Shown in pieces: positions 1 through 11,082 of a stretch of 64,000 nt of DNA (its first letter is position 1; every line of letters begins with the position of its first letter). The stretch lies in NCBI GenBank assembly GCA_026545225.1, contig CM048852.1, forward strand, positions 56,427,146 through 56,491,145, written 5' to 3'. Under the pieces are notes generated by a model. It made no database searches and had not been told where the DNA came from. It worked only from the letters and a program-made list of their open reading frames with translations. This DNA is from Cornus controversa. Its lineage: Eukaryota > Streptophyta > Magnoliopsida > Cornales > Cornaceae. The position numbers were made by a program, and so were the translations under genes.

Positions 1-1881
1 AATTTTTCAGTCAAATTTCTGTCAAATGGGAGTTACATATGGTGATTTAGGGATGAAAGTTATAGCAAGCAATTTTCCCTCTCAAAAGCAAGATAAATAA
101 TTCAAAAATGCTATATTAAATTAATTTAAAATTTTGAAGAAAATGTTTGAAACTCCTCAAATCGATCGTGCAGTCATATAAGTGAAGGTCCTTGACTCCT
201 TATACCACTCAATGAGCATGACCCTATGGTGACATGAAGCCGAAAACACAGAATTTTTTACTACATTTTAACACTCTTCTTATGCATACTGTATAGTTAC
301 CCTTTCAAGGATAAAAAAGCATAGGTTGATAATTAAGAATATAATTAACCAGAGATCCCATTTTATGGCCCCTAATTAGATCATAAAATAACCTCTCATA
401 TCACTATCAGTGACATAGCAGATAAAATATCTGAACAATTAGCAATACGTACCAAAGTATCAGAAGAGTTGAAAGGGTTCACTATCTCTGAATATGATTG
501 TTTGACTAGGACTTGATTAAAGAAAATCTGTAAAAAGGTATGTTCCTTCGAAATAAATGTGTATGAGATGGACTAATGTTAGAATTGTTGTTGATAAAAG
601 GAAATCATAACAGCTCTTCTTATAACTTAAATACAAAATGTCCCTTGAGGAATATAAGGTAGATAAATTGCATGTACAACTCTTAAGAAGCTCTGAATGA
701 TAGTTGAGGTTAAATTTTTGTGGGTAATGGTGGAGATTAAATCGAATTCAGTACCATTATAAATGATCAAATATATCAAGAACAAAATACTCTTTGAAAA
801 GAATAGCAATTAAGCAGGGGTTGAATAGTTCTCAATTGAAGTGAGGTGGACGTGGACAAGTTCTACAGCTAGAGCTGTGTCACCATCGGGTTCTCACAGA
901 GGGTGCTCCCGGAACCCTTACAGTGTGGCACATTCTGCAGTCCAATGTAATATTGAACTGGTAGCTAGTGTCGTGCTCTCAATAGAAGTCGGTGACATTT
1001 CTCAGTGGCCATCAAATAAATTGTAGAACTAAAGTTGCTAAGAACCAACATCAAATGCAGATAATGTGACATAAAAGCTACACAATCCATTCATTGATTG
1101 AAATAATACTGTGGGATGAGAAGCTAAGACACCCAACATTTGTCATATACATCAGTAATAGACAGTCCAACATACTCCATAGCACCTATTTAGTATAAGA
1201 TGATAGATTTATGCTAAATTAACTATATTCCTAAGATAAGGGAAATCCAATTATCTGGTCTTCAAACAACCAAAAGAGCAGTCATCAATGATTATACAAA
1301 TAACTCGAACATCACCATCACTTAGGGTCTGACATGGAAAATCTAATGAAATGGTAGGAAATATTCTATCAATGACAATATAATTATATACACATATGAA
1401 TCTGACAATTTAGGTGGCAGAGACGTGTATAATTCAACTCCTACCTATGCACTTGTCATCCAAAAAACACCTCACGTAGTTCCCAGCAACTCATGCAATA
1501 CCAGCATGTAGCATTACTTGCCTGATATTACCTTATAATTGGGATGCTTATACTTGCTACAATAATTTGCTTTTCAATAAAAGATTAATTAATAAGACAT
1601 TTAGTCTAAACAAAGGATAACCTAGTCTATAAAGGAAAAGCATGAAAGCACTTATAGGACACAATTATTGTGGAGGATATGAGTTTCAACCTACCCATAT
1701 CATTTTTCAGGTCTAGTCTTCAAGGACCAACAACTTTGGCTCAATTGATACTTGACATCCAAGCGAATGGAATTTAGTTCCATTTAGGTTCAGCATAGGT
1801 GGTAAAGTGTATCATTATAGTAATGATCCAAAAATTGATAATAAAAATAAATCATTTAAAGATTATACTGGATTCACCAAC

Positions 1882-1885
<4 letters not shown>

Positions 1886-1937
<52 letters not shown>
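1886..1937. repeat. (TA)n microsatellite in GRAS copy 1 upstream region
   Basis: An alternating TA run of about 50 bp. The equivalent place in unit 2 (about 6781-6800) has only about 20 bp, so this microsatellite has changed length since the duplication. Confidence 0.9.
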
Positions 1938-1941
<4 letters not shown>

Positions 1942-3115
1942 ATTGGACTGAATAAAATATGATGAGATTGATATACGTTCAATAAATTAATAAATTGCTA
2001 ATAAGAACACTACAAAATGAATAATATACTCCTTATATGTGAATAAATAAACATGTATAGGCACACAATGCCAAAAGTTTAAAACACTATAAATATGTAG
2101 GAGGTTATGTCAAACACTCAAACTGTTTAATCTAAGAATTCTTTATCAACCAAAAGATACCAAATGATTTGCTGCCGATGATTAAAAAATGATGCAAACA
2201 ATTATTTGTATCAACTCCATTAACCCACACATTCTACAACATAAGTCACTTTCAATTAAGAACACTAACTGAAATGGCTCGAACTAGTAAACAGATAATC
2301 TTCATTTTCTTATGAGCAAATGACTGTTCAATCAGATCTGTATGATTGTAGGTACAAATTCATATTAAGAGTTTGATGAACAAAGATTTCCTATTTGAGA
2401 AATTTGTCCAAAACTAATTTAGGTCATCTATGTGAATCAAGTTCACAATTCTTATTCTTAGGATTCATGTTCAAAGGAGTCTTGAGTTAAAAACAAAAAT
2501 TACATCAGGAATTTTTCCCATCAATTGAATAAGTAGGAAAGAGAATATTAGGCCACCCCACATTCCCCAATTCCACCGCAACCAAATATATAGATAACAA
2601 CAAAAGAATAGACTGTAAATCAATTTAGGATTAAAAGTAAGAACTAGTCACAGAGTGTTGAATACTAATCTGGTTTTTGATCTTGATGAACATCAACAGG
2701 GACATGAAGAAAAAGATTGCATGTAATACAATACTATTTGGTTGTCATTAATTGTTGGAAGTTATTGGATTACCAACCAGAATGCCCTCCCAGTTGTGAG
2801 GTGTCAATGTATAAGAACTTGCTTCACCTAGAAGAAGACCTGTGGGCCCCAAATTTCTCATTGAAAGGTTATTATTTTGAAAAGACATGAATAGTTATCC
2901 AATCTCTTGATTAAAACATATTAAAAGAAGGAGAATGAATGTATACAGCTTACCAATTTCTAGGAAGACTCCAAGAAAAGGTAGAGGACTCAGCAGGGAA
3001 CTTGTAGGGGTAAAATTCTGTAGAAACCATCTTGAGAGTAATTGGGTAGCTCCCTTCTCTCTCTACTTCCTCTAATATTTTAATTTAAATTTTGTATCAA
3101 CATTATTCACCAAGT

Positions 3116-3126
3116 TATATATATAC
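3116..3126 (+). promoter_or_regulatory. likely TATA box of GRAS copy 1
   Basis: A TATATATA run lies about 70 bp before the start codon. The corresponding TATA-containing stretch in copy 2 is at about 8097-8105. If it is used, the 5' UTR would be only about 40 nt. This is inferred from sequence and spacing. Confidence 0.4.
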
Positions 3127-3191
3127 ACACCACCAAGACCTATCATCAAAACACAAAAGTCTTCTTGCCCTGTAGGTATCCTTAAAAAAAA

Positions 3192-4781
3192 ATGATGCAA
3201 ACTGAGCTTCTTCAGCCAACATGGCCATTCTACAACATGATGGACCCAACTTCTGATCAAGTTGGACTGTATGATCTGCAGATGGATTGCCATGTGGGTG
3301 ATCATCAATTCTCTTCCTCATTCACCACAACTGAGGACTCCTCTGGGGTTTCCTCAGACCTATTTTTTACATCCATGTTCTCCAATGAGTTTGTCGAATT
3401 TCCAATTTCAAATGATGAACTGCAATCTATGGAGAATATTGCCCACAACGTGGAGGGGTTTGAGCCTAATTTAAGTCAATTTGAGGATATTTGCAGTTGG
3501 TTGGGCGAAAGCGAGGGTGAAGGAAGTTTTCCCTCACAACTGTCTATGGAAGGAGAAGATGTATGGAGTCCTGGCCTGTCAATGAAATCAAGTGAGGCTT
3601 CGACAGTCTTACAAACGGAGAACCTTTCATTAACACTGCCAGCGGATGACATGGAAATTGATACCCAATTGAGCATCCATCATCTGCTTCAGGCATATGG
3701 AGAAGCCATGGAGATGGAACAGAGAGAGCTCATGGAGGTGATCGCGAAATCCATAGCCGAGAAAGCTAATCCAATTGGTGAAACACTGGAACGTCTTGCA
3801 TTCAAATTATTCCAATCCACGGAGAAGGAAGGCGATTACCTAAAAGAGGAGTCAAGCAAGAACTTTGAGGCGGCATTCACGGCGTTCTACCAAATATTCC
3901 CATATGGCAGGTTTGCTCACTTTGCAGCAAACTCAGCAATCCTTGAAGCTATACCAGGTTATGCAGAGACAATACACGTAGTGGACTTCGATATGGGAGA
4001 AGGGGGGCAGTGGCCCCCAGTGATTGAAGCCCTCGGCCGGCTACAAAAGGCAGTTAGATTGACATCAATAAAGCCATGGGAGGAGGATTATAGTTGTTCT
4101 CCTTCACAGTGGAGATTTGAGGAGACCAGGAAGCGGCTCTGTGATCATGCAAGGTCTTTTGGTTTAAAGTTAAAGGTTGAGGAGATGGGTATTGAGGATT
4201 TGGTGAGTGAGATAAAGAAGATGAAGAAAAGGGGTGGTGGTGGAAAGGAATGGTTAGCCTTTAATTGTATGGTGGGGCTTCCACATATGGGAAGGAGGAG
4301 GAGTAGAAGTCATGTTATGGACTTTCTAAGAGTAGCCAAGGAATTATTGGCCAATTCTGCAACTAATGGAGTCATAGCCTTTGGTGATGGAGATGCTGCA
4401 GAGAGACTGAGAAATTGCTCCGGATTTAGTTCATTCTTCAACGGGAATGTAACATATTACCAAGCTCTGTGTGAATCAATGGAGTGGAATTTCCCTATAC
4501 ATCTTGCAGAAGCAAGAACAGCCATGGAGAGTCTCTTTGTGGCACCATGTGTCTCTTCTCTTTCTTCGTTTCAGAAGTGGGAGGAGATGAGGGAGTGTTC
4601 TGATCTTCAGGCAGGAGTGGGGTTGGAGGGTCGTAGACTAAGCATGGCAAACTTAATGGAAGCCAAAGAGATGGTAAAAGGAGAGAGTTCTTACAAGGTC
4701 AAGATTGAAGGACAGAACGAGAATGAAATTGTTCTGGAATGGAGAGGAACTCCATTAGTGAGAGTTTCCACCTGGATATAG
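3192..4781 (+). CDS. GRAS transcription factor, NSP2-like (copy 1)
   Basis: Intronless ORF of 529 aa. The variable N-terminal half is acidic and serine-rich. The GRAS domain starts near residue 160 with the first leucine-rich region (QLSIHHLLQAYGEAME). The VHIID-type motif is IHVVD at 261-265, followed by GEGGQWPPVIEAL. The C-terminal SAW region ends RGTPLVRVSTW at 519-528. The IHVVDFDMGEGGQW version and overall layout most resemble the NSP2 branch, whose members are nuclear regulators of symbiosis and strigolactone genes. The clade assignment is from memory and is less certain than the family. An in-frame TAA immediately before the A-run preceding the ATG fixes the start at 3192. By eye it differs from copy 2 at about 36 of 529 residues, with no indel. 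Confidence 0.93.
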   Translation: MMQTELLQPTWPFYNMMDPTSDQVGLYDLQMDCHVGDHQFSSSFTTTEDSSGVSSDLFFTSMFSNEFVEFPISNDELQSMENIAHNVEGFEPNLSQFEDICSWLGESEGEGSFPSQLSMEGEDVWSPGLSMKSSEASTVLQTENLSLTLPADDMEIDTQLSIHHLLQAYGEAMEMEQRELMEVIAKSIAEKANPIGETLERLAFKLFQSTEKEGDYLKEESSKNFEAAFTAFYQIFPYGRFAHFAANSAILEAIPGYAETIHVVDFDMGEGGQWPPVIEALGRLQKAVRLTSIKPWEEDYSCSPSQWRFEETRKRLCDHARSFGLKLKVEEMGIEDLVSEIKKMKKRGGGGKEWLAFNCMVGLPHMGRRRSRSHVMDFLRVAKELLANSATNGVIAFGDGDAAERLRNCSGFSSFFNGNVTYYQALCESMEWNFPIHLAEARTAMESLFVAPCVSSLSSFQKWEEMRECSDLQAGVGLEGRRLSMANLMEAKEMVKGESSYKVKIEGQNENEIVLEWRGTPLVRVSTWI

Positions 4782-5542
4782 GAAAACAGAGAAGCCAACA
4801 ATTGATGGCAAATCATATAACATAATTGATTTATGTTGTATAGATTGATTAATGTGAATAATGTATGAACATTTTAGCAAGTTAATCTTTTAAGTACCAA
4901 ATAAATTTCAATTTAATAACTGGACATAACATCATAGTTGAGTTTGAATAAGTATTAGAAAAAGTTGTGTTGTTTATTGAGGGTCCCCTTTAACTGTCAA
5001 AGGATGCCATGAATCAACATAGACAAAGGCAGGAATTAAGCCCACAACCATGAAATCATAGGGTGACATGAATCCGGAAACACAGTTTTTATTACATTTT
5101 AACAGACTCTTCTTATACATACTTACCCATTCAAGGATAAAACAGTATAGGTTGATAATTAAGAATACAATAATATAATGAACCAGAGATCCCATTTTAT
5201 GGCCCCTAATTAGATCATAAAATAACCTCTCATATCACTATCAGTGACATGGCAAATAAAATATCTGAACAATTAGCAATACGTACCAAAGTATCAGAAG
5301 AGTTGAAAGTTCACTCACTCTGTATATGATTGTTTGACTAGGACTTGATTAAAGAAAATCTGTAAAAAGGTATGTTCCTTCGAAATAAATGTGTGATATG
5401 GACTAATGTTAGAATTGTTGTTGACGAAAGGAAATCATAACAGCTCTTCTTATACCTTAAATACAAAATGCCCCTTAAGATATATAAGGGGGATACATTG
5501 CATGTACAACATACACTTAAGAAGCTCTGAATGATGGCAGAG

Positions 5543-5672
5543 ATTAAATTTTTCTGGGTAATGGTGGAGATTAAATCAGATTCGATCAAATATATCAAGA
5601 ATAAAATATTAAATTTTTCTGGGTAATGGTGGAGATTAAATCAGATTCGATCAAATATATCAAGAATAAAAT
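5543..5672 (+). repeat. 65-bp direct tandem repeat, two copies
   Basis: The stretch beginning ATTAAATTTTTCTGGGTAAT occurs at 5543 and again 65 bp later at 5608, nearly identical. Unit 1 has it once, so this small duplication came after the large one. Confidence 0.85.
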
Positions 5673-8171
5673 ACTCTTTGAAAAGAAAAGTGACTAATCA
5701 GGGGTTAAATAGTTCTCAATTGAAGTGAGGTGGACATGGAACAAGTCTACAGCTAAAGCTGTGTTGCCATGGGGTTCTCACAGAGGATGCTCCCGGAACC
5801 CTTGCATTGTGGCACATTCTGCAGTCCAATGAAAAATTGAACTGGTAGCTAATGTCATGCTCTCAAAAGAAAGTGATATTTTTCTGTGGCCATCAAATAA
5901 ATTGTAGAACTAAAGTTGCTAAAAACCAACATCAAAAACAGATAACATGACATAAAAGCTACTCATTCCATTCATTGATTGAAATAATACTGTGGGACAA
6001 GAAACTAAGACACCCAACATTTGTCATATAAATCAGTAACAGACAGTCCAACACACTTCATAGCACTTATTTAGTATAAGATGATAGATTTATGCTAAAT
6101 TAACTATATTCCTAAAGATAAGGAAAATCCAATTATCTGGACTTTAACCAACCAAAAGAGCAGTCATCAATGATTATACAAATAACTCAGAAATCACCAT
6201 CGCTTAGGGTCTGACATGGCAAATCTAATGAAATGGCAGAAAATATCCTATCAATGACAATATAATTATATACACATACGAATCTGACAATTTAGGTGGC
6301 AGAGACGTGTATAATTCAATTCCTACCTAGGCATGTGTCGTCCAAAAAACATCTCACGTAGTTCCCAGCAACTCGTGCAATAGCATTTGCAATCCCAGCT
6401 TGTGGCATGCCTTGCCTGATATTACCTTATAATTGGGATGCTTACACTTTCTACAATAAGTTGCTTTTCAGACATTACATCTAAAAGATTAACAAGGCAT
6501 TTAGTCTAAACAAAGGATAACCATGAAAGCACTTATAGGACACAATAAGTTGCTTTTCAGACATTGTATAATTCAATTCCTACCTATGCACTAACCCATA
6601 TCATTTTTCAGGTCAAGGCTTCAAGGACCAACAACTTTGGCTCAATTGATACTTGACAAGCAAAAAAATGGAATTTGGTTCGATTCAGGTTCAGCATAGC
6701 TGGTAAAGTGTATCATTATAGTAATGATCCAAAAAATGATAATAAAAATAAATCATTCAAAGATTATAGATTCACATACCCTATATATATATATATATAT
6801 TGTATTGGATTGTATAAGATATGACGAGATTGATATACGCTCAATGATTTACTAAATTGCTAATAAGAACGCTAAAAAATGAATACTATACTCCTTATAT
6901 GTGAATAAATAAACATGTGTAGGCACACAATGCCAAAAGTTTAAAACATTATAAATATGTAGGAGGTTATGTCAAACACTTTAACTGTTTAATCTAAGAC
7001 TTCTTTATCAAACAAAAGATACCCAATGATTTGCTGCCGATGAATAAAAAATGATACAAACAAATAATTGTATCAACTCCATTAACCCACACATTCTACA
7101 ACATGAGTCACTTTTAATTAAGAACACTAACTGAAATGGCTCAAACTAGTAAAGGGATAATCTTCATTTTCTAATGAGCAAATGACTGTTCAATCAGATC
7201 TGTATGATTGTAGGTACAAATTCATATCAAGGGTTTGAAAAACAAAAATTTCCTATTTCAAAAATTTGTCCAAACTATTTTAGGTCATCTATGTGAATCA
7301 AGTTCACATTTCTTATTCTTAGGATTCATGTTCAAAGGAGTCTAAAAGGTCTCCGCAAACTGTCAATTACCTAATTCAAACCTCCTCCTTTTCTTGAACT
7401 ACGCAAGAATGAGACACTAAACACAGCAAGCACAGAGTTAAAAAAAAAATTTAAATCAGGAATTTTTCCCATCAATTTTATTATGTAGGTAAGAGAATAT
7501 CCATATTAGGCCACCCCAACATTCCCATATTCCACCGCAACCAAATATATAGATAACAACAAAAGAATAGACTGTAAATCAATTTAGGGTTAAAAGTAAG
7601 AACAATTCACAGAGTGTTGAATACTAATCTGGTTTTTGATCTTGATGATCATCAACAGGGACTTGAAGAAAAAGATTGCATGCAATACCCTATTTGGTTG
7701 TCCTTTATTGTTGGAAGTTATTGGATTACCAACCAGATCGATTGCCCTCCCAGTTGCGAGGTGTCAATGTATAAGAAGTTATTTCACCTAGAAGAAGTCC
7801 TGTGGGGCACAAATTTCTCATTGAAAGGTAATTATTTTGAAAAGGCAGGAATAGTTATCCAATCTCTTGATTAAAACATATTAAAAGAAGGAGAATGTAT
7901 ACAGCTTACCAACTCCTAGGAAGACTCCAAGAAAAGGAAGAGGACTCAGCAGGGAACTTGTAGGGGTAAAATTCTGTAGAAACCACCTTGAGAGGCATTG
8001 GGTAGCTTCCTTCTCTCTCTATTTCCTCTAATATTTTAATTCTTTATTTCCTCTAATATTTTTATATAAATTTTGTATCAACATTGTTCACCAAGTTATA
8101 TATACACACCAGTGAGACCTATCATCCAAACTCAGAAGTCTTCTTGCCCTGTAGGTACCCTTGAAAAAAAA

Positions 8172-9761
8172 ATGATGCAAACTGAGCTTCTTCATCCATC
8201 ATGGCCATTCTACAACATGATGGACTCAACTTCTGATCAAGTTGCACTGTATGATCTGCAGATGGATGGCCATGTGGGTGATCATCAATTCTCTTCCTCA
8301 TTCACCACAACTGAGGACTCCTCTGGGATTTCCTCAGACCTATTTTTTTCAGCCATGTTCTCCAATGAGTTGATCAAATTTCCAATTTCAAATGATGAAC
8401 TGCAATCTATGGAGAATATTGCACATAACATGGAGGGGTTTGAGCCTAATTTAAGTCAATTTGAAGATATTTGCAGCTGGTTGGGCGAAAGCGAGGGTGA
8501 AGGAAGTTTTCCTTCACAACTGTCTATGGAAGGAGAAGATGTATGGAGTCCTGGCCTGTCAATGAAATCTAGTGAGGCTTCGACAGTCTTACCGGTGGAG
8601 AATCTCTCATTAACACTTCCAGCAGATGACATGGAAGTTGATAACCAATTGAGCATCCATCATCTGCTTCAGGCATATGGAGAAGCCATGGAGATGGAAC
8701 AGAGAGAGCTCATGGAGGTGATTGCGAAATCCATAGCCGAGAAAGTTAATCCAATTGGTGAAACGCTGGAACGCCTTGCATTCAACTTATTCCAATCCAC
8801 GGAGAAGGAAGGCGATTACCTAAAAGAGGAGTCAAGCAAGAACTTTGAGGCGGCATTCACGGCGTTCTACCAAATATTCCCATATGGCAGATTTGCTCAC
8901 TTTGCAGCAAACTCAGCAATCCTTGAAGCTATACCAGGTTATGCAGAGATAATACACATAGTGGACCTCGATATGGGAGAAGGGGGTCAGTGGCCTCCAG
9001 TGATTGAAGCCCTCGGCCGGCTACAAAAGGCAGTTAGATTGACATCAATAAAGCCATGGGAGGAGGATTATAGTTGTTCTCCTTCACAGTGGAGATTCGA
9101 GGAGACCAGGAAGCGGCTCTGTGATCATGCAAGGTCTTTTGGTTTAAAGTTAAAGGTTGAGGAGATGGGTATTGAGGATTTGGTGAGTGAGATAAAGAAG
9201 ATGAAGAAGAGGGGTGGTGGTGGAAGGGAATGGTTAGCCTTTAACTGTATGGTGGGGCTTCCACATATGGGAAGGAGGAGGAGTAGAAGTCATGTTATGG
9301 ACTTTCTAAGAGTAGCCAAGGAATTATTGACCAATTCTGCTACTACTGGAGTCATAGCCTTTGGTGATGGAGATGCTGCAGAGAGACTGAAAAATTGCTC
9401 CGGATATAGTTCGTTTTTCAACGGGAATGTAACATATTACAAAGCTCTGTGTGAATCAATGGAGTGGAATTTCCCTATACATCTTGCAGAAGCAAGAACA
9501 GCTATGGAGAGTCTCTTTGTGGCACCATATGTCTCTTCTCTCTCTTGGTTTCAGAAGTGGGAGGAGATGAGGGAATGTTCTGATCTTCAGACAGAAGTGG
9601 GATTGCAGGGTCGTAGACTAAGCATGGCAAACTTAATGGAAGCCAAAGAGATGGTGAAAGGAGAGAGTTCTTACAAGGTCAAGATTGAAGGACAGAACGA
9701 CAATGAGATGATTCTGGAATGGAGAGGAACTCCATTAGTGAGAGTTTCCACCTGGACATAG
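8172..9761 (+). CDS. GRAS transcription factor, NSP2-like (copy 2)
   Basis: Intronless 529-aa paralogue of the gene at 3192, with exactly the same length. The GRAS hallmarks are intact: LHRI at about 160-190, VHIID-type IHIVD at 261-265, and SAW RGTPLVRVSTW at 519-528. The frame stays open 33 codons further upstream to an ATG at 8073. That extension is not preserved in copy 1, where a TAA lies at the same place, and it overlaps the likely TATA box, so I start at the shared ATG at 8172. Most differences from copy 1 are conservative and clustered in the N-terminal region. Some fall in the GRAS domain, such as Phe to Leu after IHVVD and Cys453 to Tyr. Both copies look functional; divergence in expression cannot be judged here. 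Confidence 0.93.
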   Translation: MMQTELLHPSWPFYNMMDSTSDQVALYDLQMDGHVGDHQFSSSFTTTEDSSGISSDLFFSAMFSNELIKFPISNDELQSMENIAHNMEGFEPNLSQFEDICSWLGESEGEGSFPSQLSMEGEDVWSPGLSMKSSEASTVLPVENLSLTLPADDMEVDNQLSIHHLLQAYGEAMEMEQRELMEVIAKSIAEKVNPIGETLERLAFNLFQSTEKEGDYLKEESSKNFEAAFTAFYQIFPYGRFAHFAANSAILEAIPGYAEIIHIVDLDMGEGGQWPPVIEALGRLQKAVRLTSIKPWEEDYSCSPSQWRFEETRKRLCDHARSFGLKLKVEEMGIEDLVSEIKKMKKRGGGGREWLAFNCMVGLPHMGRRRSRSHVMDFLRVAKELLTNSATTGVIAFGDGDAAERLKNCSGYSSFFNGNVTYYKALCESMEWNFPIHLAEARTAMESLFVAPYVSSLSWFQKWEEMRECSDLQTEVGLQGRRLSMANLMEAKEMVKGESSYKVKIEGQNDNEMILEWRGTPLVRVSTWT

Positions 9762-10076
9762 GAAAACAGAGAAGCCAACAATTGAAGGCAAATCATCTAA
9801 CACAATTTCTTTCTTTTCAGTATATGTACTTAATATGCACAGATACTGTATATTTTATGTTGTATAGATTGATTAATGTGAATAATGTATGAAAACATTT
9901 TAGCAAGTTAATCTTTTGAGTACCAAAAATTTCCAATTCAATAACTGGACACAACACCATACTTAAGTTTGAGCAAGTATTAGAAAAAGCTCTGTTGTTT
10001 ATCGAGGGTCGCCTTTAACTGTCAAATGATGCCATGAATCAACAGAGACAAAGGCAGGTATTAAGTCTGCAACCAT

Positions 10077-11082
10077 GATAACCAGGAATGTCTACATAAT
10101 TCTACTTTTCCTATAAATAAAAAAATAGAGGAGAGACTTGTATAATTGAGGATTTGTTTGTGAATAAAACGACCCCATATAGAACAAGAAATCACAATCA
10201 TGTCAATTATTAGTATATAAAAGACTGAATTAGTATAACAGAGATCCTTCTTTCAGTTGTAACCAAACGTCATATCAAGGTGAGAAACGCAAGTTTTTCA
10301 GTAGAAGTGTTTGGCTTCATAAAGTGTAGTTCTCCTCCCTCTTGAAAAGAGATTGCCTCCCTTTAAGGAGTTGAAGGCAGATATGTAAAATTCCTCTGGA
10401 AAAATTCCTTTTGGTATGTTACTAAGAGTAGACAATCATTTGTTATTGCACGCCAGATATCATATTCTACATCACGATTTGGTTCTTGGAAAATAAGGTA
10501 AGAAAAAGAGAACAGAAAGGAAACAGAACAGAAAAGGAAAAGGAGATTGGAAACTAAAAAAGCAATTCACTTGTGAACAATAATCCATTTCCTTTCCACA
10601 CAAGTTCCCCACATATTACACGAAATGAATCCTCTCCAGCCGAATTTTTTGGACCTCAATCATGAGGTTCAAAATCAGTCACATCATCATTTACAGAATT
10701 CATGAGAGAGATTTGATTAGAGAGGACCCTTGTCAAGTTATCAACCCCCACTAAGACTTCCAAAATTATTACTCAACATCACAGACCAGCAATTAAGTTT
10801 TCAACATCCTATCAGAAATCATTTTCTTCACGAGATGCATAATGGCAAGATTTGAAGGTAGCATAATAAAAAATGGCTCCGCCACAAACAAGTAAAGCAA
10901 GAATTGAACAGGGTATTGCACAAGAAGTGTTGCTTTTAAATTTATAGGCAAGTTACAATAAAAAGAAAATTATCCCATCTTGTCACGTAAATCAATGGGA
11001 AACCAAGATCAAGAACATCGGCTGCTAAATAGTTCCATCCTGGTTTGCATGCTGATTTTTTTGACTAATTAGCACAAACAAC
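10077..11082. other. intergenic, 3' side of UBA1
   Basis: No convincing ORF or element. The part next to 11083 would hold the UBA1 3' UTR on the minus strand. No clear poly(A) site was assigned. Confidence 0.5.

Larger units (their letters stand above)
228..5049 (+). repeat. tandem duplication, unit 1 (GRAS gene with flanks)
   Basis: First copy of a direct tandem duplication. It holds about 2.9 kb of upstream DNA, the GRAS coding sequence and about 270 bp of 3' flank. Matching landmarks lie 4834 bp apart near the left end, 4980 bp apart at the start codons and 5025 bp apart near the right end, so small indels have accumulated. The junction with unit 2 is near 5049, where the 3' flank of copy 1 runs straight into sequence matching position 228. 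Boundaries are accurate to about 20 bp. Confidence 0.9.
5050..10076 (+). repeat. tandem duplication, unit 2 (GRAS gene with flanks)
   Basis: Second copy of the duplicated block, in the same orientation. It keeps the long upstream region, including landmarks such as the GATCATAAAATAACCTCTCA stretch found at 373 and 5207. It also keeps the coding region and 3' flank, and similarity is lost after about 10076. The upstream and 3' flanks carry more indels than the coding sequence, as expected if only the coding part is constrained. Confidence 0.9.

Noticed and set aside
7614-7874. 86-codon ORF in the upstream region of GRAS copy 2
   Set aside because: The matching region of copy 1 is broken by stops and indels, no family is recognisable, and it sits in non-coding upstream DNA.
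8073-8171. 33-codon N-terminal extension of GRAS copy 2
   Set aside because: Copy 1 has a TAA immediately before the equivalent ATG, and the extension overlaps the likely TATA box and leader.
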